Positions 22,850-33,194 are shown, counted from the first letter of the stretch. The stretch is DNA of 64,000 bases from Nautilus pompilius (GCA_018389105.1 JACATO010000649.1:778501-842500), one strand, 5' to 3'. Program-made: numbers and translations. Notes: a model not told the origin generated them from the letters alone.

Positions 22850-24390
22850 AGAGTACATGCAAAGACTTTATTTTAATTTTTTGGTGGCAACAGTTACCTC
22901 CCTTGCTTCAAAATGGTTGTCAGTAGAAGTGGTTTACTCCATGTATGTTGATATACAAGTGATAAATTAAGAGAGATAAAGAAAACGCCACCAAAGTTGC
23001 AGATTCAAATTCTATAGTTGTTTTAAAGTCTCAAATGACACTAAATGTCATCTGACATTTTTACCTTATGCTGTTCAGGCTTTTTAATGCCACACAGAAA
23101 GAAGTTTCAATCAGCCATCATTAGAAACACTATTTTAATGTATTACTTACATAACTTCTATCAAACTCAGATGTACCCACCACTACATCACACAGTGGCG
23201 CCACCTACCACGGATAAAAGTCTGATAACAGTCCTGGATCACCATCCAAGATCCAGGGTCAACTCGGGAGAAAGGGGATTATGCATGTCGCGGCTCCCAT
23301 AATTCTTCCATGATGCGCAGGAACAGACCCCGCCATAAGTCCCTACTAGGTGCATTTTGTTTCTCCTAGTTACATACTGCTACCACGCAAATTTACATGG
23401 TCGGTTTTCAGGGGGACTGCTTTGATTTCCCTCAACTGAGGAAAACAACTGCTTTTATTTTCTCGTGGCTGAAAGAGAAATACATCTGGGGGGGATGGGC
23501 ATTTCTAATAGCCCCCCAGGGAGGGGGCAAAGCTAATCCCAATTTTTGCCATTCAATCCAGAAAAATGTTCACTTTAAAAGAAGTTCTTTTAATGGAGGT
23601 GATGTTGTAAGAGCTCCTTTTAAAGGAAAGAGAAACCCCTAACTTCAAATGCAAGTGAAATCTTTAATAGAAGCCAATTTGCATTTGGTTTCAACATGGT
23701 TATTTTTGAAATATGAGGGGCCCCTGGTGAATCAAAACCATTATTCTATTTCATGTTAAAGCAGCCCTATTTTTTTCAATTAACTTCTGAGATATTTCCT
23801 TTTTTTTTTATATGTATGGAAGTAAACCGGTTTTACTCTCTGGGCACAAGACTCCAAGATGGCGGGTTTCGCCTGCCGTTTCCTACACAGACAGCATGCA
23901 ACGTGAAAGTCAAATACGTAAAAAAAGGTTCAAGGTTCCAACGTCGAAGATTGTCGCAGGGAGCTGCGCCAATACTGCCCCAGCAATTGGCTTCATTGCA
24001 CCCACACAGAAACGATCAACCCCTTCCCTCTAGAAACATCTAGACTGGCTAAACAGCTTTCTGTGGGAACCTGAGGCAACGATGAGGGAAACTTGGGAAA
24101 AAAGCCCCATCATCAACAACAACAACAACAACAACGACATTACCATTCCTCACGAGGAGAAGGCAGTCAAAGACCGGAGAACAGAGAACAAAAAACAGTT
24201 AATGGTTAACTCGTGTACTCCAATTACCTGGCAGCATTCATGCATTACCCTATTGTACCCAGGAGTACTCGACAGGAACTGGTCTGCATTTCGTGGCCTC
24301 CACAAACATGGATGCAGCGAAGCGGCACGATCAAAGGAGGCAATGCGAAAAATCAGTAATGGCAACGAACAAAGTGAAAAAGAAAAAAAA
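22850..24390. other. No gene recognised; a YY1-type motif lies near 23855
   Basis: Several short frames overlap, none with a domain. A CAA tract lies at about 24116-24135. GC and CpG content rise toward 24000. Confidence 0.5.
23855..23866 (+). promoter_or_regulatory. YY1-like motif CAAGATGGCGGG
   Basis: CAAGATGGCGGG matches the core YY1 consensus AAGATGGCGGC at all but the last position. Such sites are typical just downstream of transcription starts of CpG-island promoters. The ATG inside opens a frame of only 15 codons. It lies about 600 bp before a CpG-rich block, which makes a regulatory role plausible but unproven. Confidence 0.35.
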
Positions 24391-24395
24391 TAGGG

Positions 24396-24446
24396 GGAGG
24401 AGGGAGTTCTCCCACCCCCCCCCCAGGGGTGGGGAGGGGGTGGGCA
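24396..24446 (+). other. Strong G-quadruplex motif beside a complementary C-run
   Basis: At 24426-24444 the plus strand reads GGGGTGGGGAGGGGGTGGG, four G-runs with single-base loops, about the most stable quadruplex class. It is preceded by an almost continuous C-run at 24412-24424, so the same segment could alternatively fold as a C/G hairpin. Confidence 0.8.
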
Positions 24447-24489
24447 AATTCTTATCAAAACAAAAAAAAAAACACTTTGTTTGTTTTCG

Positions 24490-25330
24490 TGCACCTAAAA
24501 CCGACCGAAAGCGAGGACAGTTTCGCACATACGCGAGAAGCGCAAAGCGTCCCTGTTTGAGATCTGCGAACAGAGGGCGCAGGTCAAACGCAGTAGGGGG
24601 AGGGGGTTGGAGAAAACCCACACCATTGGAGCTGCTGCTGACGAACCTTTTTGAAAAAAAAAAAAAGGGGGTGTTTCCAACGCGTTAGAGTTTAACAGCT
24701 TCTCAAATCAGTCAACTCGATGCGAAAACGTGGGGACCTGCGCATCGGTGCTCGCGTCAGGAGAGGTGGACGGAATGCTGAATCTGCCCGTCAGTTCCGA
24801 ACACCGGTGGTTGCTAAGCTCCACCACATTCGGCAAAACAGCAGCAATATTTCTTTTTTTTTTTTTTTTTTTAAATCCTTGCTTATGAAACTTGTCGTTC
24901 CACCCTGGCGCAGATTAAAGAGCAGCAGGCGGCCGACAAGCCGACACACATACCTTCTTCCCCCCCCCCAATACGACAACGAAGACGATGCTACTGATGT
25001 AATTAGTTAATTCCTCTTGTTTCTAAACCAAAGCTAGAACTGCACCGGTGGAGGAGGGAGGGCCCCCGCGGGGCATGTCGTTCTGCGGCTGCTGCAGCCG
25101 CATGCACCGGGGGGAGTGGGTCACCCGTACGTACAAAGCTGGAGTATCCTAGTAATGCTCAATGAGAGATGGGGCGGGGGAGCCCTCCGAAGGTAGAGTG
25201 GCGAGACGTCGAAACCATGTTGCCGCAAAGCATTTGAGGCGGTGCGTCTGGCACCGTTCTGATGGAATGGAAAGTGCGCACGGTCCTGTAACACGGGTGG
25301 AAGGACAGAGAGCATGCCGGTTTGGCAATG
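24490..25330. promoter_or_regulatory. CpG-rich block, candidate promoter
   Basis: CpG dinucleotides are frequent throughout (for example TTCGCACATACGCGAGAAGC near 24522 and GCGCATCGGTGCTCGCGTCA near 24742) while most of the window is CpG-poor. GC-rich cores lie at 25050-25130 and 25165-25300. It includes a perfect hairpin at 25084-25102 and homopolymer T (24855-24872) and C (24961-24970) runs. Open frames across it on both strands (24293-25530) show no domains. It may be the promoter of an unidentified gene. It cannot simply serve the WDR4 exon, which is transcribed toward it. Confidence 0.4.
25084..25102 (+). other. Perfect 8-bp hairpin in the CpG-rich block
   Basis: TGCGGCTG and CAGCCGCA are perfect inverted repeats separated by CTG. 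The stem is very GC-rich and would be stable in DNA or RNA. The function is unknown. Confidence 0.8.
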
Positions 25331-25360
25331 CCATCATTGGGTACTTGGGGTTTCCATCCA

Positions 25361-25378
25361 AAAAAAAAAAAAAAAAAA
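25361..25378. repeat. Poly(A) run
   Basis: Eighteen A residues in a row. No SINE body with A and B boxes is evident immediately before it. Confidence 0.9.
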
Positions 25379-25384
25379 CAACAA

Positions 25385-26800
25385 TCAGTTTCTGCAAACA
25401 AATGCATGCACGTACCATTATATATATGGCCTCTGACGTGGTGATCCCTCCAGATTATGTTACAGGGACCACAGGGGTTCTCCCCAGTAAGATGGGAGTA
25501 GACGCCCAGTGGAAACCAATTTCCCTATGAATGCCACTCGTTGCTATCGGAGTCACCTAATGTGCCTGCAGTCTCATCTGAGGCATACCTTCACATGCAA
25601 TCCAGAAATTGCTTTAATCCTCTCAGTCATTCCACTTCCACCATCCTCATCCAAGACTGGCTTAAGGAACCACCTAGAAACTCAGATGGCGGGCTGCGGG
25701 TAATGACTGGTCTTCATCAAAACATAACGCTCATAATGTAAAGATCAAATGAAACTCAATAGAATCCCCATAAGCGTAACCAGCCAGGGTTCATTCAGTA
25801 CACTACACATGCAAGCCGAGTTAACGAGACTATAAAAAACGGGTATTCTGGTGCATAATATGGCATCATGGTGGATATTACACGGAAACACTTGTCTTAG
25901 TAGGTGTTTCACTGAAGAGCCTGTTGAAATTGCACCATCCACCGCATCATGTCAGGAGTTATCTCCCTTTCTTACACATAGCTAGGTTACCACGAACAGG
26001 GTATACATAACTACAACATTTAGTGATGCCTAAGATGTAAAATTTATGTCAACAGCTTAGCAGTTCCACAATTAGGCATTGCTACCACCACAACTGTCCT
26101 GAACAGACCTAGAGTATAAATCACCAGAAACACATCTTCATCATCCCTGTAGCGCAATACAATTAAGAAAGACCCCCACCCCCCTATTCAGAGACACCGT
26201 TTTGCAGTCAGTGCTGTACATGCATGTCAAGACGATCCTTTAAAGCAGGTGTGATGGCTGAGAAAAGCCACCCGCTTGTTCGTGCTTTGTACAGAGAATG
26301 TTTTAAGGGAAATCCATTGGGGAGGGCAGGGCCCCCTTTTTAATGTAATGATGAAACAACCATTACGGAAACACGCCGGCGTGATGGTGCCTAAATCTCC
26401 ATGTTAACTCAACTGACCCCACCCCCCCTCCCCTGAAGGGGGGGTCAGGTGATATAATTATAGTAAACAACACGAAATGGCGACGCGTAAAGGTCAACAC
26501 CAGGGGGTCAGTGAGAATAGAAACCTTGCACATCTCCCTGCTTCCAAAAACACACTTATATATGGGTGTCTTTTGATGAATGCCTGTCAAGTTATGACTG
26601 CTTTTACACCGGAGCATGCTGTTTACAGTCATAAACTCAGGCTTTATATGCATAGACCTTAACTAATGTGGTAAGTGGAGGAGCTAAACTGTTTTTCATT
26701 TTTGTGTTGCAAGTCAGGAGGCTAAACTTTGTTTGTTAGTTTTGTTTGGGCTGTCACCACTACTAGGTTTGTGCTTCATAGTACACTGTATTTAGTATGT
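25385..26800. other. No gene recognised
   Basis: Ordinary sequence. It contains a C/G inverted repeat at 26413-26448. The 96-codon minus-strand frame at 26363-26653 has no recognisable domain. Confidence 0.55.
26413..26448 (+). other. C-rich/G-rich inverted repeat
   Basis: CTGACCCC at 26413-26420 and GGGGTCAG at 26441-26448 are perfect complements. Most of the intervening bases are also C-runs followed by G-runs, so the whole could fold as a long GC hairpin. Confidence 0.75.
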
Positions 26801-26805
26801 ATCTG

Positions 26806-27128
26806 GAATGGAGAGACAGAGGCGACGGAGAGAGAAGAAGGGAGAGACAGACAGAGCTTGAGAATGAAAAAAGAAAGACAGGCAAGCAGAGGAGAAAGGA
26901 GAGGAGAGGAGAGAGAAAAGGGGAAAAGAGAGGTGAGATAAAAAGGAAAAGGAGACAAACGGGAGGGGGGAGAAGAAAAAAGGGAGAAGAGAAAGGACAG
27001 GCAAACAGAGGAGAGAGAAATGGGGGGGCTGAGATATAGGAAAAAGAGGGAAAATAGATAAAGAGAAGAAAAAAACAGACAGAAAGAGGAGAGATGCAGA
27101 CAGAGAGAAACAAGGAAGAGAAAAGTAG
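26806..27128 (+). repeat. Polypurine tract of about 320 bp
   Basis: The plus strand is almost entirely A and G, with scattered C residues (mostly in GACAGA words) and few T. It is not a clean tandem repeat. Mirror-symmetric purine tracts can form triplex DNA. The long low-complexity open frames over it on both strands (R/E/K or S/F/L) are not genes. Confidence 0.85.
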
Positions 27129-27134
27129 GATCAA

Positions 27135-28740
27135 TCATTATATTTAAAGACTGAACCTTCAATACATACTGAAACTGTTTCTATTTGATTATTCTTGTGC
27201 GTGCACCCAACTAATCAGCTTTAAATGCCCAATCAAAATAGGAAATTTAAACCATCCCAGTCTGTCAGTACCATGTATCACTGAAGCTTCACCAAACCAA
27301 ATTTGCCAACATGGCTGGCACAATGACAACTCTCTTGTGCAGAGTTATTAGCATCAGGCAAAGAAAGGGGCAGAGGGCACATGAGTTTAATCACCGCTGA
27401 TAAGGGGAGGAGATCCTCAGTGTTCGGCCACCCAGTGTCACCTGTGTATTAAACAGCTGGTTAGAGGGTGGAGGAAAAAAAAAAAAACCATGTGAAGAAC
27501 AAATGGGTCCTGGTAGGGGGTGGGGGGTAGATCACCTCCACAGAAACAATGCATTTGTGGGAACTAGGCATGTTTGTACAATGGGCTGACAACAGCTGGC
27601 GAATCCAGGGGGAAGGTGGTTAGGTGTTGGGGGGGGCTCTATTTATGATTAATACATAAACACACATAGGCTGCTCGCTTGTTCAACAAAGGTAAACAAA
27701 AATACAATGCATGCCCCCCACCCCTGTTCAGATACCAAGCCTTGATCCACATTTTGTTTACATCCATTGCTGCCACATCTGTGAGCTGTGTGTCAGGAAG
27801 AAACCCACCATGTGGACTCTATATATATATATATATAAAAGCAACCAACAGCAACAGGCTCATCTCCTCGTACATTATCACAACTGCGATTATTTGATGT
27901 GCAGCAGATATTTAAAAAAGAACAACAGAAGAGCAGCAAGACAATAAACACATAGTGAATTGTAAAGAGAGAGAGAGAGAGAATTTTTGCACAGGCTATT
28001 GTTCAAGATGATGGGAGGCTCGCAATAAACAGCCCTGGCGAAGTAGTGCATGCCTCGCTGGGCAAGTGCTGCCCACCCGCCCACCTGCCCGAAATAATGA
28101 CACTCTAGGGCAACAGGACTTGAAACCGGTAATTATGCGCAGAGGTGAGTCGGTGCGATGCTTCAGGCAGCCAACAGAGGTTCCACTAACCAGCTGTTGA
28201 ATGGGCTGCATCTTATTACAACAAGTAGATGAACGAGTGCATGCATGTGTTCGTGTGCACGTTCGTGGATGCGTTATGTCTCTATTAAAAAATCATACAT
28301 CTAACAATCAATCTGCACATACATACAATGTAATATAATATATACACACATGTAATACTCTAAGAAACACGTGCATAAGAAACAAACATCAAGCTAAAAA
28401 AGCAAATAAGGGAACACCAACACAAACACACATGCGTCAACTGTATCACCATATAAAAAATAATATTGTATTAGAAATTAAATGAACATGAATATCATTT
28501 TAAAAAAAATAAGGAAATACTAACACAAGCACACACCTGTGCATGCCTAACCACTTTTTCGTGTGTGATGGAAACATGCAGGTGGACAGGTGTACACACA
28601 TGCATGCACAAATTTAGACAACAAAGATAGACAAGCAGAGACAACAGCATATGTAGAAAGTCTGTTTCGTGTGTGAACACAATCATATATAGTAGCTATA
28701 TGGGAAAAAAAAATTAAAAGTGATATGTACATAATACACA
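27135..28740. other. No gene recognised
   Basis: The stretch holds a TA run near 27820-27837, a GA run near 27966-27983 and short homopolymers. The open frames at 27679-28211 overlap and show no domain. Nothing resembling a further WDR4 exon was seen here on the minus strand. Confidence 0.5.
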
Positions 28741-28756
28741 ATTAATATTTAGTTCA

Positions 28757-28970
28757 GATGTGAGTTACATATGGTAATTTGGTGTCTATGTCTCCTGTTT
28801 AGAAATCTAAACTAACACATCAGCTTTTTTTTTTTTTGTTTTTTTAATAATGTATAAGTAAACTTTTCTGACTAAAACATGTCAGTTTCGTCTACAACAA
28901 TGGCATCTCCACATAAAAGTTCCAATGTATTCTGATACAGAAGTTGGCCAGAGGAATAGAACATCCTATC
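28757..28970 (+). repeat. Dispersed repeat, copy A
   Basis: This stretch shares an ordered set of blocks with 30158-31067: AGTTACATATGGTAATTT, then CTAAACTAACACATCAG, then ACATAAAAGTTCCAATGTAT and GGCCAGAGGAATAGAA. Similarity is moderate and interrupted by indels, consistent with an old interspersed repeat. The family is not recognised. It ends about 100 bp from the WDR4 exon and lies within its intron. Confidence 0.6.
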
Positions 28971-29075
28971 ACCACCAACCAGCCAACCAGAGGCTGTCAA
29001 GATCTGTCTCCCACATGATCGTGGAATTCTGTCTTGCTGTTGGTTCCACGACAACTTAGCAGGAAGAGCACTCAC

Positions 29076-29213
29076 CTTGAACTCAGCAAGTTCCAGTGAT
29101 CATCCTGACAGTGATACAGGTGAAGCAGCTTTTGGTCATCCGTAAGGGCCAAGTAGTTTCCAGTTCTGGAGAAAGCTGCTGCCAGGATAGAGTTTCCTGC
29201 CTGATTCTCCTGG
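29076..29213 (-). CDS. WDR4 (tRNA m7G46 methyltransferase non-catalytic subunit), single internal exon
   Basis: WDR4 is the WD-repeat partner of METTL1, which methylates G46 of many tRNAs in nucleus and cytoplasm. The exon encodes 45 full codons in phase 2 to phase 2, starting QENQAGNSILAAAFSRTG and continuing NYLALTDDQKLLHLYHC. This matches the N-terminal blade of animal WDR4 proteins, in which GAILA-x-x-FS-x-x-G-x-Y-x-ALTDD is characteristic. It is bounded by a good acceptor (TTGTTACAG before C29213) and an excellent donor (CAAG|GTGAGT after 29076), with no stop in frame. This is strong evidence for a real exon and against a processed copy. Exon 1 should lie at higher coordinates and the rest at lower ones; I found neither. 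A 67-codon frame at 28872-29075 is intron read-through. Without other exons I cannot exclude a partial duplicate. Confidence 0.82.
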
Positions 29214-29219
29214 CTGTAA

Positions 29220-30150
29220 CAACACCATCAGGAAAAAAAAATGAGGAAAAATGAAGCGCAATTTGACGACCAAAGCTCAGTCAGATCTACATCAATAAAA
29301 ATTGACTACAAACGTTTCCCTATTGAACATCATTTAAGGTAACAACGTGTTGAAAGAAAGTCAATAGCTTTCAACACAAACTATTGATGTGCCGTTGTAC
29401 CACTGAGCCAGTTTCTTTCTACATTTGTTCTGTCCTTCCAACATTTTGTGGGAAAGCTGGGAAGAACCTTTCAGATTTACAGATATCAACACAATAAGGG
29501 GAAAACTAATCCTTAAATATCCCAATTGAAACAGGAAAAACAAAACAAATCGCTATTTGCACTTATTATTATTATTATTATTATTATAGCTGGAAGCTGG
29601 GGTTACCAGCAGGACTGAGTTTATTCCCCAGGTCAGCCTTCCCTAAAGAGAGATATATGTCAATAAACTGCAGAGTCGTCATCCATTAACTGCTGAGGAC
29701 AGGGATGTAGAGGCCGACTACTAACAGAGGAGAGACAGCCAAGCATGGAGTTATCCTTTCAGGATAGACAGATGTCACCAAAGCTCTTCCATCAAACCCT
29801 TTGATCAACAAAACGTGAAAAACTCCCGGTTCCTGTTGCTGCATAACAGGTATGTTTCAAGGCTTACCTGTGTAAGCCAACCTTTGACTGAAGGTTGTAT
29901 AGCAAACAACAACAAAAAAGCTATTGAATAACCAGAGACTTTGACCTATCAACTTTCCTACAAATCAAAAATTAATCTAGCTTAGTCATGTTTTATTTCA
30001 CCAAAGTAAATAGCAATGAACCTTAATCTCCATATATGCAATAACTGAATATTCTTAGAACAACCAATTTAATGTTCCTCCAAACACAAGGCAAGAAGAG
30101 ATTAAACAAACATTCTCCTTATAAATACATGGTCCTTCTGTACAGGTTAG
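29220..30150. other. Presumed WDR4 intron; no further exon recognised
   Basis: It holds an ATT microsatellite at 29565-29587 and a stretch at 29588-29760 that may be part of a dispersed repeat. GGCTTACCTGTGTAAGCC at 29865-29882 is a small hairpin that also contains a minus-strand CAG|GTAAGC donor preceded by a T-rich acceptor-like sequence, but a coding sense is lacking. Confidence 0.5.
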
Positions 30151-30219
30151 TGGATGTTAGTTACATATATGTATGGTAATTTAGTGTGCATGTCCCATCT
30201 CAACTTTATGATGTAGGTA

Positions 30220-30812
30220 CAGTTGTCCCCCGGTATTCACGGGGGTTACGTCCCTTGAGCACCCGCAAAGAGTGAAAAACCGCGAATATTGGACGTGGTC
30301 CATAAAAATGCCTATAAATGTCAAAATATAACGTAAAATATAAGTAAATATATAATAATAATTTAATAAAAAATACAACACTCAGAGAAACATTCAAGAT
30401 AGCTACACGTGGTAATCTGGGATGATATGGGGCTGCTGGGCTGCATCTGCCTGAGACAGTGCCTCGTGGGCAGCAGCCAATCAGCAGCGAGGAGAAATGA
30501 ATAACGCTCTCGGATTGGCTACTTTCAAATCTCCAGCCAATAGCGTTTATTTTATATTGATATTTTGCTGAATTTACGTTAGTATTTATATTACAAAATT
30601 AGTAAATTATATCGTTATTAATAATTTAGCATTAAAAAGTGTGAAAAAATATATATTGCCTCGAAAAAAGCCATAAAAAAATCATGGAAGATATTTGCGA
30701 TTCCGTGAATATGCGGGGGTTTCCATGAACAATTATTAGTTAGGTTCTGAGGAAAATTCCGCGAATAACCGGAGCTGCGAATGCCGAACCACGATTACGC
30801 GGGGGTCGACTG
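30220..30812 (+). mobile_element. Tigger/pogo-type MITE (593 bp)
   Basis: TA dinucleotides flank the element (30218-30219 and 30813-30814), as for pogo/Tc1-type insertions. The left terminus CAGTTGTCCCCCGGTATTCA and the inverted right terminus CAGTCGACCCCCGCGTAATC are clearly related and of the CAGTNGNCCCCCGNNTA type found in Tigger-like MITEs. It encodes no transposase. The interior holds three CCAAT boxes within about 65 bp and recurrent CCGCGAATA words in the terminal regions. It must have been mobilised by a related enzyme supplied elsewhere. Confidence 0.85.
30477..30541 (+). promoter_or_regulatory. Cluster of three CCAAT boxes inside the MITE
   Basis: CCAAT at 30477-30481, its complement ATTGG at 30514-30518 and CCAAT at 30537-30541 all sit in extended contexts typical of NF-Y sites (AGCCAATCA, GGATTGGCT, AGCCAATAG). 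Spacing of 37 and 23 bp is compatible with NF-Y clusters. No TATA box is evident. Confidence 0.5.
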
Positions 30813-31079
30813 TACTCCAGTAATACTAGAAGGTAGATTCAAATTTCACTCTATATAAACAGATCTAAAGTAACACACACCATCAGTACGTATTTACTTT
30901 TGTCTTCTGTATAGGTACAGTTTTCAGACAAGAGCATCTCAGTTCCATTAAATTTGATGACAAAAGTGTAGCCCCCCCTACCTCCCCTCTGAAACAACAA
31001 TAAGAACCTAACATAAAAGTTCCACTGTATTTCCATACGGCCAGAGGGACAGAAGAACCTCAGCTCCATAAACTTATGG

Positions 31080-31550
31080 TTTGGGGTTTTGGCACGAAAT
31101 GGCCGATACTGTTATTTCCAGTAAGCTGGTTACTATGTTCATACCGACCAAGCTGAATTAGTTCAGTTTAACTGGCGGAATAACTCATTACAGATTATCT
31201 GTTCATATGAAACTTGGCTGAAATGTCAGCACTGCCATAATTGTGTCTGGCTTCCGAGTTTCACCTGGAGGTTAGGGTTACAGTGCTAATTTTTTTTTTT
31301 TTTTTTTTTTTTAAATTAGTTGGATAGAGCCCAGAGTTAGGGACTATCCACAAAAAAGTAACAGGGCAAATATCAATCATCAAAGCTCCAGCACTGGCTA
31401 CTGGAGGGATACCATCTAAAGAACTCAAAGAAATAAAATGCTGAAGAAAGGAAAGATATCTTCTGAGATGGAGTAAAAATGGTCCTGCCATGGTACGTCA
31501 GTAAAGTCTGCTAAATAACCTTTAATCGAAGTAGAGGATTTGTCCAACAG
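31080..31550. other. No gene recognised; poly(T) at 31291-31312
   Basis: Ordinary sequence with a T-run of about 22 bases. On the minus strand this could be the poly(A) tail of a retroposed element, but I see no clear body attached to it. Confidence 0.45.
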
Positions 31551-31559
31551 CTCCAAATT

Positions 31560-31740
31560 ACCTCATCGGTAGTAATGAGCCAAAGCCTCACTAACCCTTT
31601 TCCCCTATTTCTGTTCCTTTTTGAATACTACAGGTGGCATGAGCTGATTTCAAACTCTATGACCTGTTGGGCTGGTAAATGTAGCTTTTGTCCAATGTTT
31701 TAACCTGCTGTGCCATTGGCAACCGAACCATGGCCAACAA
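31560..31740 (-). repeat. tRNA-derived SINE-like sequence
   Basis: On the minus strand TGGCACAGCAGG (31704-31715) matches an RNA polymerase III A box and GAGTTTGAAATCAGC (31643-31657) a decayed B box, about 50 bp apart. The leading CCATGGTTCGGTTGCCAA is typical of the start of invertebrate tRNA-derived SINEs. No clean tail or target duplication was found. Confidence 0.5.
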
Positions 31741-31929
31741 CAAAGAAAGAAAGAAACAATAGGTTATACCAGAACCGAAGGCCTAAAAATATTCTATTAA
31801 CTGGTAATAATTTTAATGTGATGACCTCTCCAGAACAATATCTTGTATGAAGGGGAGTGGGGGCATGAATACAAATTAACTGAGATTCTAACACAGAAAT
31901 ATATATATTTTTAGTTAATTAGTGGAATA

Positions 31930-31945
31930 ACTTACCTAAAAATGT
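31930..31945 (-). other. Recursive-splice-like site TTTTTAG|GTAAGT
   Basis: On the minus strand, AACACATTTTTAG is followed immediately by GTAAGTTATT, with the junction between 31936 and 31935. A pyrimidine-containing acceptor fused directly to a consensus donor is the structure of a ratchet point. It lies about 2.7 kb upstream of the WDR4 exon on the same strand, so it could sit in that gene's first intron. The same donor could instead end a conventional exon. Confidence 0.35.
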
Positions 31946-32999
31946 GTTTAACAGTGAGAAAATAAATTTAAGAATCATACTGATCTGAGTTCTCTTTCCT
32001 GAGCAGCCATATTTTGCATAAACTCAGTGGCTTCTTGCGTCTGTGTGACTGCTGAACAAACGGCTTTCAAAATTATGGAGCGGAATACAGAACGATGATG
32101 ATAATGGTTAAGGAGCTAGGTTCGTTGAGGGGAACTCAGGTAAAATATAAGAGAGAGAGAGAGAGAGAACCACCACTCCAATAAGGTAGATCAACAGCGA
32201 ATAATAAATTAATGAATAAGTAAGAGTTTTTCTGGGGGCGGGCAGGAGGGAACTGAAGATGCGACGGAAAAGACCAGATGTGGGAGATGGGGAGGTGTGA
32301 CGAAAGGTGGCTCTGAGACTGAGATCGCGTACTTAAAAAATTCCTTCATGGCCATGAATTCTGGTGCGCCTAGCGCAAATGATCTGCACGTGTAGCGGGA
32401 CAATCCGGGAATGAATGGATCCACGTTATTTTGTAATAAAAAAAAACAAAAACAAAACAGAAGGTGACTGGATTAATTAGGCACGACAGGAAGAATTCAG
32501 AATCCGAAGACAACGAGACCACACACACACAAAAATGCGAAAAAAATATCGTTTTAAATGACAGAACAATATACAGGCATGCTGGCTCCCTCAAAGGGTT
32601 AACTGGAATGGTTTAAAATAAAAAAGGGTGGGAGACATCTTTAGAAATGATGTAGTGGTCTGCTTTAATGCCCTGGACTGCACTAATAATGCTCGGGGGC
32701 CAGGTAATGGGACTGGAGGAAACACAGGGGATATCAACGACGACTACAGACACCGAATAAACTGGTGCCAGCAGAGATGAAAAGATACCAATAATGGCTG
32801 CACGTCTTTTCGGTTTCCTTGTATCACTCGCCTCTTCCATTAACAACTAAATAAAATATTCCCAATCTGTTATCAATAAAATGCTTGTCTTTTAGTACTT
32901 GGAAAGCTAGGAAAGCATGTCGTCGGGGTCTTTCTTTTTCTAATCAGCCAGAATGTGAAGCTCGCTACCACTGTATATTATGAAAATTGTGTGCGCGTG

Positions 33000-33072
33000 T
33001 ACATACATACATGTATGTATGTATGTATGTAATGTATGTATGTATGTATGTGTGTATGTATGTATGTATGTA
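33000..33072. repeat. TATG microsatellite
   Basis: Imperfect TATG repeats preceded by the complementary CATA words, so the first 30 bp are also an inverted repeat. Confidence 0.95.
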
Positions 33073-33191
33073 CACAAACACACACACACAACTGCAAAGT
33101 ATTAATGTGGAAATGATCAGACCTCTTTGAAGATTCCTGGAATTGTTTCTAAGTAATTGTATTAATATATGTTAACGGTGAAAGGAAATCA

Positions 33192-33194
<3 letters not shown>

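Larger units (their letters stand above)
30158..31067 (+). repeat. Dispersed repeat, copy B, split by a MITE
   Basis: The left part (30158-30219, with TAGTTACATATATGTATGG) and right part (30813-31067, with CTAAAGTAACACACACCATC and ACATAAAAGTTCCACTGTAT) match successive blocks of copy A at 28757-28970. The intervening 593 bp are a MITE that inserted into this copy. Confidence 0.6.

Noticed and set aside
26763..27162. 120-codon minus-strand hydrophobic frames as membrane proteins
   Set aside because: They are the complement of a polypurine tract; the S/F/L composition follows from that.
28872..29075. 67-codon minus-strand frame next to the WDR4 exon
   Set aside because: It starts at the GTGAGT donor and continues into the dispersed repeat, so it is intron sequence read through.
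31985..32090. WDR4 first exon ending MAAQERELRS
   Set aside because: The frame ends at a stop, its possible donor is poor and the splice phase does not fit the phase-2 start of the WDR4 exon.
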